A DNA stretch of 64,000 nt, taken from contig NC_052114.1 of assembly GCF_012273895.1 (NCBI RefSeq), positions 8,103,927 to 8,167,926 on the forward strand, read 5' to 3'. The notes below the pieces were generated by a model, which did not search any database, was not told the DNA's origin, and was given only the letters and a program-made list of their open reading frames with translations. Origin of the DNA: Zerene cesonia. Taxonomy: Eukaryota > Arthropoda > Insecta > Lepidoptera > Pieridae. Positions 42,801 to 54,800 of this stretch are shown in pieces; positions within the stretch are counted from its first letter, which is position 1; each line of letters starts with the position of its first letter. The position numbers were made by a program, and so were the translations under genes.

Positions 42801-45800
42801 ACAATGTCCTACCAGAACTATATTTTAACCGAATTAAATATGACCATATTGTTATCTGCACGATGATATTTATACATTCTTAAATTAATGTTAATTTAAC
42901 AACACTAAAATCGTTTTTGAAACTAGCCTTAAAAAAAATTACAAAAACGTTTTTATACAAGCATGTATGAAATTTTCGAAAGCATAATATTTGTTATCGA
43001 TTATTATTAAAAATATTTTATTCACATGTAAAAGGGTAGTAACTGAATCCTGCTCAATGTTGAATTGCATAAATCATCCCAAATTCTCTTTGCAGTTGTA
43101 TACGATGGATGCCCGAAATCCTTTGCGGCTGGAGTCTGGTGGCCACGAACCAAATTTGGCATCGAAGCCATCACCGACTGCCCACCAGGTAGTATTCGTG
43201 ATTTTTGCGCTTTATTCAATAGCTGACAGTTATTTCAGTAATACAATTTATAATTATTCATTCTGATTTAGGTTCCAGTGGAAAAGCAACGCGCATGTGC
43301 GATGAAAGCCAGGTAATACCATGGCAAGAACCAGATACCTTCAATTGTACTACATCCACGTTCTATCAGCTACGAAAACAGGTTTGTTATTTTAATTTCT
43401 CATATTTCAACATTATAAATTAAATTATATTCTGACAAATTTTATACATATTGGCTAATATGGCCTATACTCTTCACTCAGGAATCTCATACAAATCCAA
43501 TGGGCGATTTTTTTTTAATTCGCTCTGTGTATTATAATATAGATAAATGGTTCGAACGTATTACATTAATCAGTCTCGAATGACATTTATGTATTTTTTA
43601 CAATATGTTATGCCCTCACAGAAGGAAATCTCTTCAGTGGAAACATATACCTTCTAAAGATAATGATGATGATGCCATGTACAGATGTATTTTTCACTTT
43701 ACCTACGACTTTCGACATACATTTATGTATTTTTTACAATATGTTATGCCCTCATGGAAGGAAATCTTTACGGTGGAAACATATACCTTCTGGACATGAT
43801 GATGATGATGCTATGTATTTTTTACTTTACGATTTGTTAACATTGTAACACAACAATAACGAATCCCCTTTAACATTTCTAACCAATTTCAGCTGCACAA
43901 AATAGAAACAGGCGAACTAACAATGAACACGTTCGTGGGAGTCCGCCTCGCGGAGGAGCTGGCCGGCGCGTGCGCGAGCACGGCGCGCTTGTACGGCGCC
44001 GACATACTCGTGACTGAGGGCATTTTGCTCGAGCTGATACAGTACGAGTTGCGGCAAGCCGGATTGAACCTTACGCACAGTCAGGATAAGGACTATGTTC
44101 GAGTGAGTTGTTGAGATATTTTTTATTCATATAATTCTTTCAGCCCTTGCGCAGGGCGGAGTTATAACAGTCTTATTTATTTAATTAAGAACTAATTGCT
44201 TCCAGCTAAGGCGTCTAGTATATTGGTTAATGCTTATTTGTAATATGTAAATAGAGCTATGTGTATTTCTATTTCGTCTCTTATATATAAAATTCTCGTG
44301 TCACAATGTTAGTTACGTTATTCCTCCGAAACGGGTGGATCGATTCAAATGAAGTTTTGTGTGCATATCGGGTAGGTCTGAGAATCAGCCATCATCTAGT
44401 TTTATAACCTTAAATGATAAGAATAAGGCAGAACAGTATTTACCGGGTCAGCTAGTAATATTATAAGTGTGAAATTAACTCTATCTGTCTGTGTCTTCTT
44501 CACGCCTAAACAACTGAACCGATTTGGATGAAATTTGGCATAGAGATAGTTTGAAACACGAGAAACGATATAGTTTAGTTTCTGTCCCGGAAATCTTACG
44601 GGAACGCGACCTATGCGGGGAAAACGAGTGTTAAAGCCCGAAAACGTGGTTGAGTCTGTCCCGATTGCCAGATATATTTTTATGTTAGTTTTTAAGTTAA
44701 GTTTTAAGGTTTTTGTGGCAATAAAGCTTGTTCTGTCTTTCTTTCTTTCAAAAGATTGGACTGTCTATTGTTTCCTTTGAATTCGCGGGCAAAGCCGCCG
44801 GCGGAAAGCTAGTAACTAAACATATCCAAAAGCCATCATATCATAATCCACAATGACTTTCCCCACACAGAACATAATAACATCATCGAACACGATCCTC
44901 AACTCGCAATACCAGCGCGAGTGGCGGCGCGTCGGCGCGCTCACCGGCCGCGGCGCGGAGCACCTGCTGCAGCAGTTCGACAGATACATCTCCGTACTGG
45001 CCGAGAGCCAGCACGACACCTACACCAATCCTTTCGAAATCGTCACCAGTGATATGGGTAAGTGGTCTGAGATAATATTGTAAGGACATTTGTGCTTTTC
45101 TATGTATGTTTGTTATGTGCTCGCACAAAAGCTCTGGACTGAATTCGAAAATTCTTTCGCCATTGAAAAGTTGTATTGTCACTAAGTGACATGGACTAAA
45201 TTTTGTTTTATTTTAATCCCGGGTCATGACCGGGTTAATCAATAATGAAATAAAAATGTTGAAATTTAACCGTTTATTTAAAACAAATTTTACAATTTTC
45301 AACGTAAATAGTTGGATAGAATTGACATTTCCTAAAACTAAAGAAGGTAGTTCTCAATTAGACCATTTTTTTCTTTAGCTTTTGTTACTCGATGATGTGA
45401 TTGATGATGATGATGTGATTCTTTTCGTGTTACTTAGAAGTTGTAATTGAATAGAAATTTTTGTTAATTGGTCTAATTTTATCGTCTGGAGTGGCCCCCA
45501 AGATGATCGGTGTCTTTTTTTCATAGACAGACATAATAATACTGTGCTATTCTACATAAACAGAAAAGAATTTAGAAAAGCGCTTTTATTCGAAGTTATT
45601 TCTCATCTCCATTTTTTTTTTATTATAGTTTTCTTTATGCCAAATATACATATTTCTAATTTTTGGCATCTTCCAGTAATCGGCGTAGATATAGTGACAG
45701 CGGAATCCATATACGGCTTCGAGCCGACGCAGCTGAGCCGCTTCAATATCGACTCGTACACAACGGAGCGGGTAGTTCTGCCCGACACGTCGGCGTTCAT

Positions 45801-48800
45801 ACACTCTCCCATACAAGCCACCGGCCACTATGGGATCAACAGATCGAAGAGCAAGAAACCGTCCAGTCCCACCGTTTCGTTCCCCAAGTATAATAACTAC
45901 GTGAAGAGCAGGAACAAGTTCGATAAGTATTCGAGAGTCCTGCTGCCTTTGGATTTGATTGGGATCAATAATGTTCAAGGTGAGTCTTTGTTCGAATGAG
46001 TGTACGTTGATTTTGCATGAGATGTATCCGCTATCAAATCTTGTTCAATGTGGGATTATCGTATCAGCATTATCAGCTTCTTCTTATCTTACCTGTGTGA
46101 TATAAAATATTTTCAGCTATATAATTTATAAATTTTTTATTCATTTTAATGTTATCATTAACATTTGTAATAATTATAAAACACCTCATAATTAAGAATT
46201 AATATTCTGAATAGCTTCGCTCCAATTTTGTATATCATGTTGAAAATGAAAATACATTCAAACATACAAATTTCAACATTTCCACAGATAACGTAGAGAC
46301 AATGTACGAATCCCGCGCAGTATTTTCCTACCTCCAATACTCGAGGAACACATCACAACTGATGCCATTGCGTATGGACGAATCAGTCAGCAGACGTTGG
46401 GGAGTTAATATCACTATAGGATCCCCGATTTTACAAGTTTCTTTATTCGTGCCTGAATACGTTTGGATCAAAGAGTCTAAGGATATCGAGGATACTTCTG
46501 ATAATAATATAGAAGATGCCGATGGTGAGTATAGTAAATAATTAAATAATTTTAATTGTTGACCTTATTTTTAAAACAAATTTATAACTAACATTTTTTT
46601 CCTCAGGAATAACATATGTTAACAAAGGCCGCCCACATCCCACTCAAGTTAGCAATCATAACAGCAATAACAATAAAAACCCTTGGGGATCTAATGAAGG
46701 AAATGGTAACCAAGACAACCACGGCCCAATAGTCATTCAACCAGCATTCAAAAAACAGGAGAAATCTTCCTACACAGATGACAGTTTCCAAGAAAACGAG
46801 TCCACGTTTATGGCAGAGAAACTAGAAAGCCAACCTCAAGCAATGGCGTTGACTATGGATCAAAATGATGTTAAAAACAAAGATAGCAACGTAACCAAAG
46901 ATACGGATAAAAAGTTAGTGTATAAAAGTCTAAACGGGATAAGACTGAAGAAGCCAATAAGATTGCAGATGTGGTTAGATATAAACAGAGAAACGTTTGG
47001 CTCGAGGACAAATCCGCAATGTGTTCATTGGTCAACCCTTCGAGGGTAAGGATTTATTTTTAAATTTCTCATTGTAACTTTTTAGACGTCTTTTTGAGAA
47101 TATATTATTCGAATTTGACCTAAAATAATATAAGATTATGTAGTATGTAGTAATACAGATCCTAAAAAATAAGGGGTTTGACTTTCAGGATGGGTGAATG
47201 GTCTCGTGTCGGATGTCACACAGAGATAGACTACAACTGGTCGCCATATTCTAATGAACCGCTACTAATAAACTGTACATGCAACCACCTTTCCACATTT
47301 GCTGTTTTGGTTGACGAAGTTGATATAGAGGTATGTCCCTGCGATTGTATTTTGAAGTGATAACTTCTGAATGGATGGTAAACTGTTTCGTTACGTAACG
47401 CGTTACGGTAACAGTCTATCTGCCTTCCCTTTTACTGAGGCATACGGTAGATTAGTTTATGTCGAGCCTCCCGAGATGCACGCCATTTTAAATAGAGATC
47501 TGTTTATTTCAAGAATCATTGTAATATCCCACTTTTGAGTGTAACCTGTAAATAACAGTTCACTTAATAAAAAGTGCCCGAGCTTCTACTTTATATTAAT
47601 GCATTTTATTATTATTTTTCAGTTCATTCCAGAACCATCTCTTCTAGAATCAGTGACGTCATACACAGGGTTCAGTATATCGCTCCCACTGCTGCTGTGC
47701 ACGTGGGCGGCGTTGTCGCTCATGCGCGGCGGTGCGGCAACAGTGTCGAACTCTATCCACAAACATTTAATATTCTGCGTGTTTATGGCCGAGTTGTTGT
47801 ATCTTATAGCACTGAAAGCCAGGAGTTCTTTGGTACAGAACGAGGTGAGATTACATTATAAAGAGGAAACATTTGTGTTTTTTGTATGTATGTTGGTAAT
47901 GTTTTCACACAGAAACAACTGGACCTATTTCAAAAAGTTTTTCAGCATAGAAAGACGCATCTTTACCTAGAGTACTAGTGAAAGTTAATGTCAATATCTA
48001 CATTAAATAAAATTTCTCAATGTATAATTTGCGCAGTTATTTACTTTTTCATAAGCTTCGGATTTAACTTTGTAAAAAAGTAGGAGGAATTCGGCAAATC
48101 TCAAGAACGGTTGCTATCTATTAATGTATCTTGTATAATGCCCCTTTTAAAAATATCTGCTGTGCTCTAAAATAAAGTTTATTAATAGTTTCTATTTTAA
48201 CCATAACGTTTTTAAATGAAACCTGCAATTAACAATTATAGTCTTACTTATTACTTAGTCTTTCTATTCCCCTATCACTTGTACACGTACTGGCACCGTG
48301 TACAACCACACCACAACATTACCGATAAGCGGTAGTACTGTATACTGTATACTGGATAATGACGTTTGCGGATCTCGGGGGGGCAGTTCCTGTGCAAGGT
48401 GACGGCCATGTCGCTGCACTACTGGTGGGTGGCGGCGCTGGGGTGGGCGGCGTGCGACGCGTGGCAGGTGCGGCGGCTGGTGCGCGAGGTGCGCGACGTG
48501 AACCACGGGCCGCTCGCGCCGCACCTCGCCGCCGCCTACGCCGCGCCCGCCGTCGCGCTCGCGCTCGCCGCCGCGCACCACCAGCACCAGTACGGGAACG
48601 CGCTCTTGTGAGTACGCCGCCGATACTTACGACTATACTAATCAGCTCAACCAAGCAAACGATTTAAAGATAGTTCTTGGTCGGAATTATATCTTATAGA
48701 TTTTTGAAATCTAAAATGTTTATATTAGTTGTACCATACAAATAAAACACAACGCATTTTATGTAGTATTTGTATATATAATGGAGCCTCCGAGCTTTTG

Positions 48801-51800
48801 CAATTTTTCACACAGTTGCCACCTTTCAGAAACTGTTCTTAGAGAGTGTACTCCCAGACTTTTAAAAGGTCAATGCTTATTATAATAAGTGTTAAATAAT
48901 TTGCGACAAAACTCTTACTCGATGTATCCTATCCGCTATTCCCGTCGCAAGAACACGTGTCATAACAAATATGGACTCCCCAGTTGCTGGGTGAGCTGCC
49001 ACGAGGCGGTGGTGTGGTGGGTGGTGGTGCCGGCGGGCGCGTACGCGCTGGCCGCCGTCGCGCTGCTCGCGGGCGCCACGCGCGCTGCCTTCACTGTCAG
49101 GGACCACGTCATTGGCTTTGGGAACCTCAGGTGAGCAGCGACTACCATAAGTCTTAGTACTTAGATTATTGGTATCTCCTACTTTGTGAAATTTTGTGAA
49201 TTGTATAAAAATGACTATATGCAAAACTATTGATCGTCAGGTATATTGTAATAAAATATAATGCGTGTGTGTGCATCGCGCAGGATGCTGCTCGCCGTGA
49301 GCATAATCTGCCTGCCGCTGCTGTGCGCGGCGTGGGCGAGCGCGCTGATCCTGGGCAGCGAGGCGGGCGGGCGGCGCGCCGCGCTCAGCTCGCTGCTGGC
49401 GGGCGCCGTGGCGCTGCACGCCGCGGCCGCCGCGCTCGGCTACATCGCCTTCAACGTGCGCGTGCGCGACAACCTCAAGCGGTGAGCGGCCCTCTGCCTG
49501 CCTCTCTTGTGGGCGCGCGCTTGTCGTGCACTTGAATCCTATCAAACAGCAATAAGCTTTGTATTTTCTTGTGTTTTATTTTACGCGAGTATTATACTGT
49601 CAGTTTCCCCGTGACCATGCTCACTATGATGTATTCGAAACGTCGAATTAAATAATATAATGAATAAATCACGTTTAAAATCCGTTAAAACGTCTTTTAT
49701 TTCTATATAAACTTTGTGTTTCGTGCAAAAATTAACTCAACACTATTCAACAGGTCGGTGCTAAGATGTCTCGGAAAGAAAGTTCCGCTCGCTGACACTT
49801 CAGTAATTATCAGCACTAGCGCTCAAAACCTATCACACACCAACCGGTGAGCATTCCATATTTAGCTTCATGTAATGAAGTCATAAAAAAGAAACCTGAA
49901 ACACTGTATTTAACGTTAAAAATAGTATGTGCATTGAGTCTGTTTCATTCTATTGTAATTATAATAATTGCTTCTTGCTTTCGATCAGGTCTTCACTAGC
50001 ATACCACAGTGGTACAGAAGCACGGCAACTGCGTAACATCGGTATCTCAGCGTCATCTACAACTTCTCGGTCAACTACAAAGACTAGCTCTAGTCCTTAC
50101 AGGTAAATGATTTAAATACGTACACAATACACCTTTACTTCTATCACTTGTTCTGCAAATAAGTATACTGGTTTATGTTCAGTAGAAGCGATGGCCAACT
50201 CCGCCACACGAGCACGTCGACCTCTAACTACAACACCAGCGCCAGTGACATGCCGGCTTACTTGAGAGGCTTTGACTCCTCCCTTCATAAGAGAAAAGAT
50301 GGTAAGTGACTGACAATCAATTTCTAAAAACTTTAATATAATAGATATTACAATTATATTGATATGTTACTTTTTGTTTTAGTACATTTTTCGTTTTGGT
50401 CCTTCGAGCTGGATTTAATTTTGTATCATTTATTTTAATTTTTCACTTCTTACAGTACAGTTGTTTTTATGTATGCAATCGATTATAAAAAAACAGCTTA
50501 TTGGTTTATTTTAGTGATAATCATAGTTGTAAAAGAATTGTAACGAGCTGAAGCTTTTACTGTTATATATCTACATATTTTTATATATTAATTAGTCAAA
50601 ACATATACACTTCTTCACTGATTTGATAAATTTTTATTCTAAGAGCGAAACGAAAACTTAAGCGAAGACTTGTTTTGTAATGGTTTTAAACCTACCTCTC
50701 ATAAAGGGTAAATAACAAAATTATCACTTATGTCTCAAATAACAAAAATTTCTAAACTACTATATAAAGACGCAAAAGCTCAAACCTGTACCTCTAAATG
50801 GTTCCGCAGAGAATCGCCGCCGGCGCAAAGACACGGAGACGTCGCGCGTTGCGGGCGGGGCGGGCGGGGCGGGCGGCGCGGAGGGGACGGACAGCGACAG
50901 CGAGGCGAGCGCGCGCAGCCTCGAGCTCGCGTCCAGCCACTCGTCCGACGACGACGAGACCAGCACCAGGCGCTCCTCGCACCCGCCCTCTGCCACCAGT
51001 GAGTGTACAGACTCTATTTATGAACATTTGTGTTAACCGACTTCAAAAAAGGAGGTTGTCGTTTCGACTGTTGATTTTTTTGTTCCTTGCTTCGTTACCT
51101 GAGAACTTTCGACTGGGAAGCTAGTGCCTCCTGTGTGGGATGTAAATGGGATACATTGATCTAGTTCTGACAATATGAAGGTGGCTTAGCTTTGTGTTGT
51201 CTCACATGCTCTTACAGAATATTAAAGGAAATTATTAAATCCTGACGATGATAATTTGGAAAATCTATATAAGTATTGAGTATAAAATCTATAGAAGCAT
51301 TTAGTAGTATATAACAATATCTATTTATACTATTTTGCTTAGTAATAATTATAATACAACCAAGTCCTTCCCCCTTTGTAGGAGAGCGCGGCAGCAGCGC
51401 GGGCAACAGCTTCCTGCCCAACATCACGGAGGGCGCGCCGCTCGGCTCTCCGCCGAGGTGGCCGGGACATATGAGAGAAGGTAACACTCATGGAAATTTC
51501 TAGAATTCCCAGAACACATTCTAGAGATTGTTTAAAGACAAACACTGTATTACGAAATTATTAAAAAGCCTCGTTCAATCATGGTTTATTATTCATTTGT
51601 GTTTAATGACCTGCATTGTTGAGGATAGGCGAGAATTTTGCGGACATTATTATTATGTTGACTCACCGTCACGTTGTATGAGTATTTTTTATTTGTTTGT
51701 ATATTGTGTACACTTTTACTCAAAACGAACTATCTATTGATCGATATACTAAATATACTTTTCCTTTTAATAGGCGATGCCCGCGAGTCCCGCGAGTCCC

Positions 51801-54800
51801 GCGAGTCGCACGAGTCCCGCGAGGCGCGCGAGGCCCGCGAGTGGGGCGGGTCGCGCTCGCCGGTGGCGCTGCCCGACCCCGACCTCACGTCCGACGTGTT
51901 CCTGCGCTCGCGCCTCAAGCCCTCCATACTCGAGAACGTGCACGACACTTACGTGGCCAGCGTGGACGCGTCGCGGTTGCCGCTCGATAATAGGTATTAT
52001 ACACATTTCAACACACACAATAATATCCTAAAGAAACAAAAATAGTGTTTCTATTAAGATGGAGTGTTCTTTTCTATTCTTTATTATATTCTATATATAC
52101 TTCATGCTTGACAATGTACACGATGTATAAGGTTAGCGTGGATAATTCACGGCTGCCGCTTGATACAAGGTATGGGTGCGTATACTCGTATAGTGAGATA
52201 GTAAATAATAATGGTAACCTGAAGATCCCGTGGTGTTTCAAGATTTTAGTTGAATAATTGTGCTTTTGTATAGAAAAGAAACAAAAGTAGGCCTAGATTT
52301 ACTTTATTTGAAATTGGACCCATTTATACTTATAGATCTTTATAACATGTATAAATATGTTTATCTAATTTACAATATAAAATCTACACATCATAGTGCA
52401 TATCATGTGCAAACAATAATGTATATTTTCATAACCCTTGCACTATATTAATATGGAGATTAATATGGAAAATAATTTTTTCCACCAAATTTTTCCATCC
52501 AGATACGGTATGATGGATGACGAGCTGATGTACGGAGTGCTCCCCACCGACACGGACAAACAAACCCCCTACGACCCGTCCTACCCAATGTCGCCCACCG
52601 TGTATCGCCTCCCCCACCCCTACGGCTCCAAGACCTACCTCTCCTCTAGAACCTCCGACTACGGGTACAGCCCTACAAAATACCTGAACACAGATGTATA
52701 CGGATCCCGCGATGGCGTTACGCATGAAGGATATTCGAGGGAGCACGAAGGATATCCAAGGGACTTTAGGGATTCCGGAATCGCGACAATGCTGAAGAAT
52801 GATTATCAAAGGAAAATGGAATATGGAGAATACACGGATAGGATGTCTGACGGCTCCGATAAGCACCATCCGCATGACAAATATCACTTCCCGTATACTG
52901 GTAAGTTGGTAGAACTAGGTAGTAGTATTCGTAGTTGTGTGCGTTTAATTGAAAAACAGCATTTCTGAGACACGACCTAATCTTCCGTGCAAAAAATATA
53001 GTTAGAAAAAAAGTGTGCGCCTCAGGACGCCTGTGAGCAGTGATAATTTAAGTAGGTTATAAGAGAAAGAGAAGCCAGATAAACTAGTCTCGTAACGCGT
53101 TACGTAACAAAACGATTCCGAGACGATTCCCCAGACGTTATTACTTCATCATTGTAGTGTCCTAGCTTTGCTGAAGTTGTTTTGTGTAGGTCGTAAATTT
53201 CGATTTGATAAAAAATATAATTTACACAAATTATTGAATCACGTGTGTTGTTTGTTTTCACGTATCATTTGTTGAAAGCTTCTAATGCTTGTGAATTATT
53301 AATTGAATAAATATTGGATAGTACTAAAATTCACTAATCTTTATCTAGAAACAGTATACTCCACTATTTATTCAATGCCTATAAAATATATAGTTTTGTT
53401 TATATTCCGCTTTGCTTTAGCTGAGGAGGACCACATAAACATGCGCGGCATCAACCACTCGCCGCAAGTCCCTAGTAGTGATAGTAACGCAGGTAAACTA
53501 CACTGCTTTTTATTTTATTTTTGCAGTAATGTGTGTTTTCAGTTCACGTTTGGGTTTTATGTTATACAAGTATTCATTTTTTGCTATTTTAGTTATTAGA
53601 AGAATCGTAGTAAGCGAGGGTAAATTTAATGTATGGTTAACCTCTGAAATAATAATATACGATTAAAGTATAGTTATTTCAACATGATACACATGTTATT
53701 CTTGCAAACTGTTAAATTTTTATTTTATTCAGCTGACAGTCAACAACAAATGGGAGCGCCTCTAGCGAGCATGGGAGAAACTAGCGAGTGAGTAACCGTT
53801 ATTGTCTATGCCTGTCTAATTTTTAACTTAAGAACAAACTGCCTCACCTTATATTAATACACAATTGTAAAAGATAATTAAATTCAATTATTTATCAACA
53901 TATATCGGACAGCACATCTCATAGATCATTACATTACTTATTTAATTTACACTATACGTCCAACAATAAACCTATACCAAAGGATGACAATTATTTGGGC
54001 TAATTTTGCATGCGATGTTAAACCGTGCACATTTTTTGCACAGGTACAAATTTTCCCATACTTAAAAAGGAGATGGAACGATGTTTATGAGGAGAATAAC
54101 TAATGAACATATAACACAATAAAGCAATTGCATACTAATTTATACTTAATATTATGACGTTTATCGTATTCGTGTCGAAAATATCACCGGTTTTATGTAT
54201 CTTCTTCTAGCTAATATTTAAGGCATAACATTCTAACATTGTAATACTTTTAAATCGCAGAAAAAACGTGTTACAATTTTGTTTTATTGTGTCTAATTTA
54301 AAAATATTTTACTATTTTACATATTAAATTATCACTAGATGGTGGCGGTTATATGAGAAACACTCTTTATAAAATCATCTTTTGCTTTGCTAACTGGTGG
54401 TGCTACCGCGCTCAAAATCATCTTTATTCGCCATAGGGAGGAGGTAATAATTTTTTTACTATGCATGACTTATATTTTTTCCGTATTTATCATACTCATT
54501 ACAAGAAACTCGTATACTATCGGACTCGAACTCCTGTGAGTGCCTACATACGTGTTGCGCATATGGCAACGCTGTTGATGAAAGTATTCGTATTAAAATT
54601 TGTTTCAAAATTTTTCTAAGAAATGCAAAATTCTTAATGTATTAATATGGTCACTACTAGCTTCACATATTTCAAATCTATTATTAGTAATAGTATGAGT
54701 ATTGAACCAACTGTGATCTCAATATTTCTTTATACTATTCATTTGTAATTGGTGAATTACATCTGTGGCTGTTTTTCATAATTTCATACATTTTTTTTAT

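Noticed and set aside
45544..45676. Open frame extending upstream of stan exon 36
   Set aside because: AT-rich intronic read-through; a clear TTCCAG acceptor at 45676 and the phase from exon 35 define the exon start.
48264..48654. Long frames antisense to stan exon 41 (and similar ones at 41395-41680, 42458-42861, 49237-49545, 50760-51027)
   Set aside because: These are open only because the GC-rich sense exons lack A/T-rich stops on the opposite strand. They are compositionally biased to Arg/Ala and overlap conserved coding exons.
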